Shown here: piece after piece, positions 23,002 through 34,937 of the stretch
How the letters are laid out: the number at the start of each line of letters is the position of its first letter
How positions within the stretch are numbered: the first letter of the stretch is position 1
Assembly (NCBI GenBank): GCA_010093485.1
Contig: MU001506.1
Coordinates: 682,001-746,000 of the forward strand
Length of the DNA: 64,000 bases
Reading direction: 5' to 3'
Source of the DNA: Karstenula rhodostoma CBS 690.94
Lineage: Eukaryota > Ascomycota > Dothideomycetes > Pleosporales > Didymosphaeriaceae
Position numbers and translations under genes: made by a program
The notes under the pieces: model-generated
Told to the model about the DNA's origin: nothing
The model's input: the letters and a program-made list of their open reading frames with translations, nothing else
Databases searched by the model: none

Positions 23002-24644
23002 TTACTCGCTCGATGCCAATTTGGGCTCCCTCCTCGATACTTTGACCGGCATGTCACCCAATATCCAATTCATTGTCTCCAACCTCTGGAGTTGCCAATC
23101 AGGGCTGGTCAATGTGAAGTTGTATCTTCGAAGCAGACTCGCGACGACGACGGCTTGTTCGAGGTATGAGATGTTGCGCCCGATGCAGCCTCTGGCGCCC
23201 GCGGAGAACGAAAGGAAATACGGCTGGAGCGCTTTGCCTTCCTCGCCAAGGAACCTCTCCGGGATGAATTTGTCGGCTTGCGGAAATACCGACTCTTGTC
23301 GGTGGGCGACGAGAGCAGACATGGAGACCGTAACGCCGCCGGGGATATAGTCGCCAAGGATATTTACACCGTCGGGGGGCGTCTCGCGCGGCAAGCCATG
23401 TGGTGTAGGTGGGAAGAGGCGAAGAGATTCATCCAAGCATGCTCGCAGGTACGGAAGATGTTTGACTTTGTCGTATGCGAGTACTCCGCTCTCGTCCTCG
23501 TCCTCGTCATCTTCGACCGCGGCATCGATCTCCTCGGTTACCTTTTTCAATATCTCAGGGTTCTTAATGAGCTGATAGATGATGTTCGTGATCGCGATGG
23601 CGGTCGTTGCAGAGCCGGCGTTCATCATGATGCTAATCTCAGCCACAATTTCACCCCACTCAAGGTTGTTCTGGTGGCCATTTTTGTCCTCCATGAGTGC
23701 TTGGAAGAAGTCATCTAGCTTCTCACCTGCACGGTACCTCTGAAGACGGCGGTGTGCGAGCTCCGTCGGAATTCCTTCCCAATCCTTCGAGAGCTTGCCC
23801 ATACGGCTATAGAATGGAATCAGATTGGAGATCTTGTCGACGATCGGGTACCACTCGTAGTTCCAGATGATCAAGGACTGCTTGCGAGCAGTCTGGTATA
23901 ACGCAGGGCGCAAGTCGCACTCGTATGTAGTGCCATCGGTTCGCCGCCCAGTCACACGATCATGGCCACGATCAAGGAATCCAAGCTTTTCGGACAGACC
24001 AATATCGGCGATAGCATCGAGTGTGAAAAAGTTGCTCCATTTTCGGAAGTCCACGTTGACATCTTCGGGCTTGACAGCTTCGCCGCGCTTCAACGGAGCA
24101 GTGCAACACTTGTCCAGATGCTGGAGAAGCTTATAAGTCTTATCGGCAACCTTGTGTTCCCAGCCCTCCAGATTCTTCAGAGCGTATGCTGAGCTCAACG
24201 TCTTCCTCTTGCGAGCGTGATCATGCTTGTCGACTACATCGGCAAGGTGGTAGTGGGATCCAGCACCGACAATGTACTGTCCATCTTTCGTACAAGGCGT
24301 ATTGTGACCGTATATGTCCTTGATAGCACGCACGTCACCGTATGAGAGCGCGTTTGGTCCAGTGCGAATGACAGGGTGCTTTTGGTGGAGCTTGGAGAGG
24401 TATAGTGATCGTTCGCCAGAGTGCGAGAGTACCATAAAAGGCACCCATGATATTCCCGAAAGTGGGTGCATGTTCGGATAACGTCGAAGCCCTACATGAG
24501 TCAGTCAAGATCGTTTCGAGAACATTCGTCGAACCTACCATTAACATCGCGAAAATAAACAACAACAGGGTATACAACGAAGTACAGAAAAATGCATGTG
24601 CCAAACGCAACCGCGTACGGCAAAGATGTTATAGCTGCGGACAT
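23002..24644 (-). CDS. Cytochrome P450 monooxygenase, benzoate-hydroxylase-like
   Basis: Minus-strand exons: 24539-24644 and 23002-24491, with a 47-nt GTAGGT...TAG intron and CTGAC branch; 531 residues. The first exon supplies MSAAITSLPYAVAFGTC..., a hydrophobic membrane anchor, then YFRDVNGLRRYP. Signatures: I-helix AGSATT (about 327-332), ExxR as ESLR (390-393), PERF (446-449) and the haem loop FSAGARGCIGR with Cys about 471. This is a class II microsomal P450; overall wording is close to proteins usually labelled benzoate 4-monooxygenase cytochrome P450, but the substrate is not determined. It is divergent to a P450 reductase 689 bp away, an obvious electron donor. The family call is firm; the subfamily is uncertain. 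Confidence 0.93.
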
Positions 24645-25333
24645 TGTGTGAAGAATCAAAGACGCTGGGTCTGCTATGATTCCACGGGATTTGAAAAGAT
24701 GTTTTGATCTTTCTATAGTGGCGTTTTCGTCAGCTCTTTAAAATGGCGATAGGAGCATCCACGTTGACTATTACCGCGGAGTCTGGGACGTGGATCAATG
24801 CACACCAGCCCAACGTCTCACTAAGATGGAAGTGTACGGAGAACATAACCATATCGAGTAACCCCGCTAGTTGTGTAGCACTACTACGCGTGGAGAAACG
24901 CGGGGTCCCAAAGCGGGGTTAATTTGTCCTGGGAAACATCGCTCCAAATTTGGCTCACTGTGGAGCCCCAGTTCTCCTCGAATTGTCGACATAGAGTGTA
25001 AATCCTATACCGACAGGGTCCAATCTGCTTACGGCTGTGTGCTGCATGGCAGGAACGAAGCAGCCAAGTACAGACGAGTCCATGGAAAACTTGCCTTTTC
25101 CACACATGTGATCGAATCGAATTGTTGGAGCGAAACTCGCCTTCGTGTGGATTAAGTGGGCAATGCTCACGATGTCCTTCGCCGAACAATACCCAAGGTA
25201 GCAGGCAATTCCGAAAACTTCCAAAGGCCCTTGAATACCTTTGGATCCATCTTTAGAAGCAACAAACATTCCTACCGTATATTATCGAGCCTTCGGTCTT
25301 CAGGTGTTCCTTAATGATATCGAATAGCCCATT
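24645..25333. other. Shared bidirectional promoter of P450 and P450 reductase
   Basis: A 689-bp region between two divergent start codons. No open frame or repeat seen. I could not pick out a convincing operator by eye. Confidence 0.6.
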
Positions 25334-27606
25334 ATGGAGTCTTTCACTTTTCCTCTTGACATCAGCGAGCTACCGTCGACGCTCAGCCCACTTTTACGAA
25401 CAGTACAGTCTTTTCCCGTTCTTCCCATGCTGAAACCTTCAAGCGTACCAGATGGTGTCGCCGCCGTTCTTGTTCTCCTCTCCGCTCTTGGATACATGAC
25501 GAGGGGTCGCATGTGGGACAAACCGGATCCGTACTACAAGGTCTGGTTCGAGCGTCCGCAGCTGGAAGATGGTGCCTCAAGTAGCAAGGGAGCGATTACC
25601 CGGAATGTTGCGCAACGTTTGGAAGAGAGCGACTACCAAGCGGTTATCTTCTGGGGTTCGCAGTCAGGCACTGCGGAGCGTTTTGCAGAGACTTTGGGTC
25701 GCGAGTGTCACACCAGATTTGGCATCAATGCACTAGTAGCAGTAAGTTGCCTCCAGAATCTCAGACTGATTGTACATAGATCTATGTACAGTACAATGTC
25801 TTCACGCGCTGCACAATAACATGGCTGTACACCTACTCCAGGATATAGAAAGCTGATAACTTGCAGGATATTTCCGACTATGACGCCGAATCAATCGCAG
25901 AACTTCAAGAGAAACACTTCGCGATCTTCCTCCTCAGTACGTACGGCGAAGGCGACCCGAGCGACAACGCCGCAGGACTATGGGATTGGATCAAGAGAAT
26001 CAAGGGCCAAGCAACTAAGCTGAAAAGCCTTCGGTACCTCGCGTTTGGTCTTGGAAATAGCAACTACAAGTACTACAACCGAGTTCTCGATGTTGTTGTC
26101 GATGCACTCGATGCAGCTGGGGCAACGCCACTTATGCCACCACAACGAGCAGACGATGCCGAAGGTGCGACTGAGGAGGATTTCCAGTCATGGAAGGACG
26201 ACATGTTCGCTTTACTTCGTGGCATGGGCTACGAGCAGAAGACCGTCGCATATCAGCCTACTGTCAGTGTTGAATTTGTCGAGAAGGTCCATAGCGAGAA
26301 TGATGGCCCCGTTCATCAGGTTTCGGTGCACCACCAACAAACGTCACTGAACTCGGCCATATTCCCATTACCCGTACGAAACTCTCGCGAGCTATTCACG
26401 GCTGGTGACCGCAACTGTATCCACACAGAACTCGACCTCGGGAACAGCGATCTGGTCTACAAGACTGGGGACCACATTGGAGTTTGGCCATGCAACCCCG
26501 ATGAGGAAGTTGAGCGACTTTTGGAAACCCTGGGACTTAGTGGGAGGAGGCAAGACACCATTACGATTGCAGCATTGGACGATTCCGCAAAGCCCAAGGT
26601 GCCTTCTGGGAGCACACTTGAAGCAGCATTGAGACATCATCTCGAAATCTGCGCGTCCGTTTCTCGCAAGACAGTCTTCGACCTCGCACAGTTTGCTCCC
26701 ACGCCCGAAGCAGAAACAATGCTCACCAGGATTGGCCAGGATCGCACTCGCTACGAACAGTTCACTTCGTCGACGCACATCACCCTTGCGCGCCTACTGC
26801 AACTCTCCAGCCCGCTGGAACCATGGACTGCCTTGCCGCTATCGTTCGTAGTAGAAAATCTGCTTTCGCTGCAGCCGCGATACTATTCCATCTCGTCGAG
26901 CTCTGTTATCTCTCCACGCCGCATCGCTTTAACTGCCCTTGTCGTCAACAAGGAGGTGGCAGATGAGAACAAGAGTACGATCCACGGCTTGACATCAAAT
27001 TACCTACTTTCCGCATCCAAGCTGCCCTTAAACACTAAGGTGGCCACGCCGACGTTCCAACATACCTCAACCACAGGTGGAGAGGGTGGGACCGTTTTCG
27101 CACACGTGCGAAAATCCAAGTTCAAGCTGCCAATCACATCTTCAACCCCTCTTATATTGATTGCCGCAGGAACTGGCTTTGCTCCGTTTCGAGCCTTCCT
27201 TGCTGAGCGCGCTAAGCTGCATGCTCTAGGTAAGCCCGTGGGCCGCATGCTACTGTTCTTCGGTTGCCGCAGCCCACACTCGGATTATATCTACCGCGAA
27301 GAGTTGGAGAAGCTGCAGGAGACGCTTGGTGATAAGCTCCGGATCATCACCGCCTTCTCAAGAGATGGAAACAACAAGAGGGTCTACGTGCAGGACCGAG
27401 TGGCAGAGGAGAGTGAGACCGTGTTGGAGATGCTTAGTGCAGGGGCGAATATGTACATCTGTGGAAAGGCAAGTATGGCAAGGGAGGTTGATGCGAAGTT
27501 GGAGGAAGCTGTGGCTCAGCAAAAGGGGATGAAGGAGAGTGAGGTGAAGAACTGGACTGATGGTCTAAAGAAGCGAGGAAAGTGGAAGGCGGACGTGTGG
27601 GGCTGA
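25334..27606 (+). CDS. NADPH-cytochrome P450 reductase
   Basis: Exons 25334-25741 and 25867-27606 (125-nt GTAAGT...CAG intron); 715 residues. An N-terminal hydrophobic anchor (about 40-56, DGVAAVLVLLSALGY) is followed by the FMN domain (FWGSQSGTAERFAE, STYGEGDPSDN, FGLGNSNYKYYN), the FAD domain (RYYSISSS), then NADPH-binding parts (GTGFAPFRAFL, GCRSPHSDYIYREEL) and the C-terminal aromatic Trp in ADVWG. Its role is to pass electrons from NADPH to microsomal P450s at the ER. Length and domain order are normal. Its position beside a P450 suggests a paralogue dedicated to that enzyme rather than the housekeeping reductase, an inference that needs the rest of the genome to test. Confidence 0.95.
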
Positions 27607-28739
27607 GCCGGTGGTTGAGAAGCATGATGCCATAGACTAGACATGAATCCATGAATACTTTCCAAACCTACCTCCACCGCTCTCTATATTGCTGATATGT
27701 GCAATCATTGGTTTCAGCTGTAGGCTTTCACTGACTCGCGGCATGACTCGAGGCGAGCCCCATCAGTAGTTGTAGTGTGTAGACGTAGCAAAGCCCGACC
27801 ACAAGAATACCACAGAGAATTCCGTAGTTCTCATTGCGTAGTGTAATGTCATATGAACGTTTTAGTTTCATCTTGGACTAGTTGGACGAAGCCTCTACCG
27901 AACTTGGTCGTATGTTGCGTGTGTGGTCACTTCCCGAATCTGCCGAGCTCCATGTGGCGAGGGCATCTGACGTTGCCTGAATCTTGCTTCCATGAGTACA
28001 TGGAGGAAGAGGTCCCGCACACTACGTCACTGATGAAAGTCTTCCTCACGTGACGCTGAATGGGGTCAGATAGCATGAATTGTTGTGACAACAATAGGAA
28101 TGAGAGTGGGGCTCAGTCTTAGGGGGTAAGCATTTTTGAGAGTGTTACGGAGCAAGTTGCCATGTTCTATAGTATGCAAAGCTCGTCGTTTGGGCGGCCG
28201 TGCGGCCCAAGAACATGGCAATGAAAGCCGCATCGGCGTCTGGACGTGCGCAGATCCTTAACAGTCTAACATGTCTTCCGCATCCAATCATCGCTGGCAT
28301 AGCTCCCCTGACTAAGCATCGCAACGTCCTGTCCAATCGTAATTCTCTGAATCCCCCAGTGATGACGCCCCCGGACTGGAACCTTGAGCCGATACCCCGC
28401 TTATGCACCCCAAGCAAGCTAACCAAGCTTCCGATCATCTGAAATGCGGAGGAGGGGCGTTGAGGCCCTCGGTTCGGTCTGTAGCGGGTCCCAACGTAGC
28501 AACCGTGTCGAAATCGCTCAGTCCATAGCAATTTTAGTCTCACAGAGAAGACATCGTTGGTGCGGCATCAAGGCTGGCGATCAGCATATATAGTTCGCTT
28601 TGGTCCGCAGTTGGAAAACCCCCACAACAGCCTGCGCTGGCACTGAGACCAGAACAACGACAATCCAACTGTTATATGATATATAAGCCTCGTTGGCTTC
28701 TACTTCAACTTCAATACAGTATCGTTTCCAACAGTGACG
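27607..28739. other. Intergenic, reductase 3' flank and transporter promoter
   Basis: No supported gene. A minus-strand frame of 132 codons (28145-28543) lacks domain features and is probably chance. A TATA-like site lies at the right end. Confidence 0.6.
28680..28687 (+). promoter_or_regulatory. TATA-like site of the transporter gene
   Basis: TATATAAG about 55 bp upstream of the transporter ATG, followed by a pyrimidine/A-rich leader (CTACTTCAACTTC) typical of fungal 5' UTRs. Confidence 0.4.
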
Positions 28740-30431
28740 ATGGCAACATACGACAACACGCGCGACATGGAGAAGAAGACTCACCTCGCGGTGGACTCCA
28801 AATATTCCTCGGAAAAGATCGAGAAAATCGACACTTCGGGAACTGCCGACGCCGCGCACCTTCAAGAACTCTCCGGCATCGAGCAGGCTGCTGCATCTAA
28901 GGGAGCATGGTTGATCAGCTTTGTTATTTCTCTTGGGGGGCTTCTTTTCGGGTATGTCTGCAAACACGTGAAGAGTAAATATAGTGACTGACGGAACGAC
29001 CTAAGCTACGATACGGGATACATCTCCTCTGTACTCGTCACGATTGGCACATCACTCGGACACGAGCTCACCTCCTCAGAGCAAGAACTCGTAACCTCGC
29101 TTACCTCCGGCGGTGCATTCGTAGGAGCCATCTGCGCTGGCCTGACAGCCGATAGATTTGGCCGAAAAATGCCCATCTGGGCGGCCTGTGTCGTCTTCGT
29201 CATCGGCACTGTCCTTCAAACCGCTGCTTATTCCGTCGAACAATTTGCTGTTGGCCGCTTCGTGGTTGGACTCGGCGTCGGAAGCGCAGCCATGATTTGC
29301 CCACTGTACATCTCTGAGCTTGCTCCTGCAAAATACCGCGGTCGCATGGTGGCGTTCAACAACATGTCCGTAACATTCGGCCAGTTGTTTGCCTCTGCTC
29401 TAGGCGCAGGCTTTGCCCATGTCAAGGGCGAGGGCTGGCGTGCAACAGTCGGCATCGGTGCCATTCCTGCTATCCTGCTCGGTGGACTCTTGTTCACTTG
29501 CCCAGAATCTCCACGTCAGCTTGTTGCACACGGCAAGATGGACGAAGCTGAGCGGGTGCTTCTTCGACTTTATCCAGGTTCCACCGAGCAACAGCGCCGA
29601 GAAAAGATGGCGAGCATCGAGCTCAGTATCCACCAGGTCACACAGGCGATGGTCGACGATTCACTCTGGAAGACCTTCAAATCGATCTTCAAGAACATGG
29701 CCACGCTTCGTGCTGTAGGTACCGCCTGTATGATTATGGCAATGTCCCAATTTTCAGGATTCAACACACTCATGTACTATTCGGCTACTCTTTTCAAGAT
29801 TGTCGGCTTTAACAACCCTACCGGGGTCGCTATCGCCGTCTCGGGCGCCAACTTTGTGTTCAGCGCCCTTCTACTTGTCGTAGTAGACAGATTCGGACGC
29901 CGCAAGATCTTACTCGTCACCGTCTTTGGCATGTTTGTTTGTCTCACAGTTGCCGCCGTATCCTTCTCTTACATCCCTGTTGACCTTCACACGCTTGAGG
30001 TTACCAGCGACAAGATCGGCTGGCCGGCTTATCTTCTCATCGCCATGATCATCATCTTCATCGGCTTCTTCGCGTCGGGTGTCGCCACCATTGCCTGGAT
30101 CGGCACTGAGTTTATTCCCATGGAAGTCCGCGCCGTTGGCACTATGTTGAACACAGCCACGTGCTGGTCATCGAACATTATCGTAGCATCTACCTTTTTG
30201 TCCATGATGAAGGGTATCACCCCATCTGGGGCCTTTGGATTCTACGCCGGAGTCATGTTTGTTGGTTGGATCTTCATCATCTTCTGCTTCCCCGAGGTTC
30301 GCGGCATGCCCTTGGAGGCTGTGCGCGAAGTCTTCGAGAACGGCTTCGGTGTCAAGTATGCCAATAAGTGGCAGAGAGAGAACAAGGAGTTTGCGAGGAT
30401 GAATGCGCAGGGCCCGGCTTTTGGTCACTGA
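28740..30431 (+). CDS. MFS sugar porter, myo-inositol transporter-like
   Basis: Exons 28740-28951 and 29006-30431 (54-nt GTATGT...AAG intron); 545 residues. The junction restores GGLLFGYDTGYISSVLV, the first sugar-porter helix. Other signatures: ADRFGRK after helix 2, PESPRQL after helix 6, QFSGFNTLMYYS in helix 7, VDRFGRRKILL, and PMEVRAVGTM. About 12 membrane helices with a cytosolic N-terminal extension of ~50 residues. Wording in helices 7-8 (MYYSATLFKIVGFNN...VSGANFVFS) resembles the ITR myo-inositol group more than hexose transporters. It is on the same strand as the P450 reductase, 1.1 kb downstream; a functional link is not shown. Confidence 0.88.
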
Positions 30432-31813
30432 GCTTGTACTATATGGTGGCTTATGCGGTGTGTACCTTATCTATCATTTCAGATTTCAAACTGTGCCGCT
30501 GCATGATGTGATCGTTTCTAAGTGGCCTGATACTCCATGAATTACGAGGGGTTAATGGAGAGAAAAGAATGCTGTTCCTGGAGAGGGTGCAGTCGTGGAA
30601 GATGAATTGGCCACAGGTTTCCGGAGCTGCACTACCAAGCACCCATTCACCGTCTGAGAAGTAGAACCAGAATGACTACACCATGCTCTCACGGGAAGGT
30701 GAACACCGGCGATACAGTATTAGGTCAAAATTATAGTAAGCTGAGTTACTAGGATTGACTATGCTGTATCTGACAGGCAAAGGCCTTAGCTTACATCCAG
30801 TCACATAATGGACTGTTGCTATGCTGGCGAAGCTGCTCTGCCCCATGCAGACCTTTTAGCTGCAACATCTGGAACCGAATCGGCGACAAGCTCCCACGAG
30901 AGATGCTTCACTCGCGCGCTCACCGAAGAACTCAAACGATGTGCGACTGAACCTATTGAGCTCCAGATAGTACCGACTGATGCATTTATGCTCACCGAGC
31001 GGCCTCGTAGTAAGGAAAACGTGGGTTTCGGATCTAAATCCCGCGTTCTCTGGAGAAGCTGTCTGCTTTTCACGAGGACTCATTTAAGATGACTTCTAGT
31101 GTCCAGGAATACGAAAAGTGCGGGATAGTTAATTACGAACACATATGAAAACAAAACGGCGTCATCAGATTGGGTATGCTACAGGGATAACGGGAGTTCC
31201 TGATCAATTCGAGGTCGGGAGGTTGCGAGTAGTGCAGAAATCTTCCCTCAAATGCGAACATGTACATGCGTTACACAGAATTTGCCTTGTGAGCAGCACC
31301 TCATATTGAAACAGACTAAAGGGCGGTTATTGGCTAAGGCAGTTGCCTTGAAGCGTGCCTTCCCGTTTCGTCAGTCCCTCTCACGATTCATCACGACACT
31401 AAGTTAAGCGACTCGCGAGACAAACGACACTCACATTCACTTCCTCTTCCTGGATTGAAGCTCAGTTCCGCAAAACGTGCATACTGCAAGAGCTTCTCGA
31501 CAATCTCTTGACATGCTCTTCTCCTGTTGACTTGGGTAGGTTCATGTCCTCCACACCAATAGCTGGAAAGGTCTCCGTGTTTTTGCGCAACGAGAGGCGC
31601 TCGCGGTACGCGGGTGTTGCATTTCTAAGATCTAAGAAGCGAACTTTTGCTCACATCCGCAGCTACACTGTATGAAAAGCGAAGCCAAAGCCAAAACCAA
31701 TACCGTGCTCTAGCAAAAATCAAGCTGTCGAAGTGGTTAGCCTACTCCCAGCAGAACCAAAAGCGTGTACTTCCAAAGAAACGAGTGAATCTCAGGTTCA
31801 CAACTCTAATTCA
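30432..31813. other. Intergenic with a caspase-fold relic
   Basis: Apart from the fragment at 30793-31092, no coding signal is seen. The frame leading into the coiled-coil gene is open back to a stop at 31673 but has no ATG before 31814. Confidence 0.55.
30793..31092 (+). pseudogene. Peptidase C14 (caspase-like) fragment
   Basis: The frame encodes SSHIMDCCYAGEAA, then DLLAATSGTESAT and CFTRALTEELKR. DCCYAG with the catalytic Cys, LLAA.G.E and FTxALxEEL are the ordered blocks around the active Cys in fungal caspase-fold (C14) domains, often found in NLR-like or HET-associated proteins. The catalytic His half and any partner domain are missing both upstream and downstream, and the frame ends 55-60 residues after the last block. 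I take it as a gene relic; a small expressed protein from the ATG at 30808 cannot be excluded. Confidence 0.5.
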
Positions 31814-32617
31814 ATGTCACCCCGACCGAAATCCAGGGTCAAGCGCGAGGCTATCGACGAAACCGGAGGCGCCGCCACAAAGCGCGCCAGGACGTCGGCA
31901 ACTGAAGTATCGAGCGAAGATCCGTTCATAGCCACCATAAATGCCGCCGTGGAGCAGTATCGAGAGAAGGACGCTGTGGAGAAGCACAGTCTCCGGGAGA
32001 AGATCAAGACGCTGGAAAAGGCGCTGAAAGCTAAGGAGCAGCTCCTCTTTGAAGAATCTGAGAAGCGTATGGCCGAAGCAAAGCAACACCACCAGGACCT
32101 CAGCTGTTCCCAGAAGACCGTTCAAAGCTATCACGAATACACAGAACAACTGCAAGAGACGGTCAAAGTCAGGGAGGGCACAATCAGTGGTCTGAGGTCA
32201 AGCCTTCGCGTCGCGAATGCTACCGTGCGCAAGATGGAGAACGAACCTCACCTCCAATGTGAGGAAGTCATGAATTCGAAAGAACGGGTAATCAAAGGTC
32301 TGCATGACAATCTCCTCGTCTCGAACGATGCGCTGAGGAACACGAAGGCGGAGCTCCATCTCGAATGCGCTAAAGTTGGCGATCTCATGGCAACAAACCA
32401 TGAGGTGCAGACTCAGAAAGACTTGTGGGAAAAGCGCGCAAAGGCTATGTACAGCGCATACGAAGGTGTTCACGACAAGAATGGAAGGTTGATAGAGAAA
32501 GTGGAGGCGACCTTGGAAGCCTGTGCGCCGGGGGGTTTGAGCAAGAAGAGCCGCAAGATGATGGACGAGCTGAAGAGTTGTCCGCTGGATGAGCTGTCTG
32601 ATTTCCACGCGGACTGA
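31814..32617 (+). CDS. Coiled-coil protein, unknown function
   Basis: A 267-residue frame from the first in-frame ATG (upstream stop at 31673). The N-terminus is basic (SPRPKSRVKRE, TKRARTS: a possible nuclear localisation signal). Residues about 35-235 are rich in Glu, Lys and Gln with heptad-like Leu spacing (REKIKTLEKALKAKEQLL), so a long coiled coil is expected. There are two related blocks with the pattern V-x-[NS]-[AD]-[TA]-[VL]-R (VANATVRKMENEPHLQCEE and VSNDALRNTKAELHLECAK), an internal repeat. I do not recognise the family. An upstream non-ATG or spliced start is possible. Confidence 0.65.
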   Translation: MSPRPKSRVKREAIDETGGAATKRARTSATEVSSEDPFIATINAAVEQYREKDAVEKHSLREKIKTLEKALKAKEQLLFEESEKRMAEAKQHHQDLSCSQKTVQSYHEYTEQLQETVKVREGTISGLRSSLRVANATVRKMENEPHLQCEEVMNSKERVIKGLHDNLLVSNDALRNTKAELHLECAKVGDLMATNHEVQTQKDLWEKRAKAMYSAYEGVHDKNGRLIEKVEATLEACAPGGLSKKSRKMMDELKSCPLDELSDFHAD

Positions 32618-33267
32618 TCGGGGGGTGTCCACTGCTACCGAGCGAGCGGGGCAGTCGATCAGAAACGGATCAACGGCCATCAGAAAATCGGGCGTAACCG
32701 GATCGCGTGGGTTAGGGAACCAATGGAAGCTGTCCGATCTCTTCGAGGTTGCAAGTTCCCGAATAAAATAGCGAATACTCTCACCATGTACATAGAGTAG
32801 ATATCAGGTTTTATGGCGGGCCGCCAAGCCTTGCTTGCTTACCTAACCTTGTCTATCCACTCATAACGCTTCCTTTTGTATCGCTTTTGGACGGCAGTCC
32901 ATATTTGTCTATCACTTTACGGGACGCTACTTTGTAGTTCGAGTCAACAATCAGAAAACGAGTAGATATCGATGCGTGCACGTCCATCATCCTTCAACAC
33001 AGAGAGGATCGAAATCCTGCAAGCCAACCATCTCACCGAGTGCAAAGTTTCACACATGAAGAGGCAAACTAAACAGAAGGCAGTCAATTCCATCATTTCA
33101 GTCTTCCAATCTTCCTCCCATCCGCCCGTGCTTTTCATATAAGAAGGGGCACATATCCGCCGATCCACCTCCCACCAGAAGAGAAACTAGGAATACACAT
33201 ACACGTACTAGGACAGTCTACGTAGCGTGACCACAGCCCTACCAGCGAGCCGACCCCGCGAAATCCC
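32618..33267. other. Converging 3' flanks, no supported gene
   Basis: Between the ends of the coiled-coil gene (plus) and the DGAT2 gene (minus). Nothing recognisable seen. Confidence 0.6.
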
Positions 33268-34937
33268 TCACTCGATAATCTTCAGCTCCTCGGTCCTCTC
33301 CTTCGCAAACTGGTCCTTGTGATCATTCCATATCCGCAGCAACTCGGTAATATACTCCTCATGCACCTTCTCCACGTACTCCTTATCCGGCTGCTGCTGC
33401 TGTAGCACCTTGATGGGGCGGCCCACGACGATGTTCATCGGGCGTCGGTACGGCATCATGCCGACATCGTAGTTGAAGATGCCGCGGGCATGGAAGAGAG
33501 GAATAGTCCAGCCCATGATCTTCTTGACCAGGAGCTGGAACCTGTTGATCCAGGGATGCGCATGCGGGTCGAGCTGCTCGTAGATCTCGTTCTCGCCGAA
33601 GCCGATGACGGGGACGAGATCGGCGCCCTTGCGGATGGCGAGTTTCACGAAGCCCTGGCGACGGCGCACAACAAGACGGAGAGTGCCGGGTTTGGACTCG
33701 AGCGATTCGCGAGCGCCTCCGACGACAATAGTGATGGCGCGACCCATACCCTCGTTGTTCGGCCCGCCCTTGGCTAGTATATTCTCGCACGACTCGCGGG
33801 AGACAGAAGCCAGGCCCAGGCGGAGCGCATATTCACGGTACAGAGGTAGCTTGAAGTTGCCGTCCAGGGTCAAGAGGGTGTTGGTAATGCCCGGGAAGAG
33901 CTGGGAGAAACCCAGGGCTTCGGTCGCAAAGGCGGCGAAGGCGCCGTGCGATATGATACCATGGGGATGGTATCCAAAGATGTATTTGCGTGTGGGCTCG
34001 AGCTCTTGGGAACGATGGAGACGGGCGGGAAAGTACGATGCGAACAGTGACCACAGCTTGCTCCTGCGCCAACGCTCGCTACGGAAGGAAAGCTCGCCAG
34101 ACTCGCCGGCCTTTGAGAAGAGGACATAAAGAAGGTAGGGCAGCAGGATGGGCCACAGAATGGGAATTGCGCATAGGAAGAAGAAGATGCCGACGAGCCC
34201 AGCGATGCTGAGGGTATGAAGCAAGACGGCCACTGTCTGCAGGCGGCGTTGCAGCGGAACGTGGAGGGGCGCAAATCGAATTCTGTAGTTGTTAGCCTTG
34301 GTCAAGCATGTGCGCAAGCTGCGGACTACGCCGTCAATTCCCGCTCGAGAAGAGTCGACGTCCAGCGCGCGGCAGTCAGCCGGCAGCATTCTGTGTGCTT
34401 GCGCAGGAAGTAGTTGACGTACTTGCTCTTATGCCATCCTTCGCCAGCCTGTCGCCCAGACTTGAGCTCGGAGTTCCTGCGCTGTTTCGGTTTCTGGTCT
34501 TTCCGCGTCTCGAATTCATATTCGGCAGTAGGCTTGACGCTGGTCAAGGTATCTCCGTTGCCGTCTGTGTGCTTCGCGAACAGCTCGTGCTGCAGCTGCT
34601 CGCCGTGCTTGCGGCCGAGGGAGCCATTGGACTTGAGTGATGACTTGCGGCGATGAGCATTTCTTGTTGGGCTCTTCGGGCTGTTGTCCTGGCCCTCGCC
34701 TTCGTACTCCTCCGCCGGCACGATGCGGATGACCTTGGTTCCGTTGGTCTTGCTCTCGTTATGGTGTTCATCGACCTTGTTCTTCAGAGCTTCCTTCGCA
34801 TCGTCGGCTGCGCCGTCGGGTTGTCTTTCATGTGATTGTGGCTCGGGCGTGGGCTCGGCGGCGTCGGCGTACGACTTGGGCTCGAGATTGTGTTCAGCTC
34901 GCTCCTCGGGCTGCGACGGCTCAGGATTCAGCGACAT
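33268..34937 (-). CDS. DGA1: Diacylglycerol O-acyltransferase, DGAT2 family
   Basis: Minus-strand exons 34423-34937 and 33268-34282 (140-nt GTACGT...CAG intron); 509 residues. After a polar, probably disordered N-terminus of ~170 residues, the join reads GWHKSKIRFAPLHVPLQRRLQT, then a hydrophobic hairpin (about 187-227), the catalytic YHPHG (HPHG 277-280), GGARESLESKPG and FGENEIYEQ, all DGAT2 hallmarks. The enzyme makes triacylglycerol from diacylglycerol and acyl-CoA at the ER and lipid droplets. The long N-terminal extension compared with yeast Dga1 (418 residues) is common in filamentous fungi. The symbol is by family analogy. Confidence 0.95.

Noticed and set aside
28145..28543. 132-codon minus-strand frame before the transporter
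   Set aside because: No domain, no signal peptide, no sensible context; lies in the transporter's upstream region.
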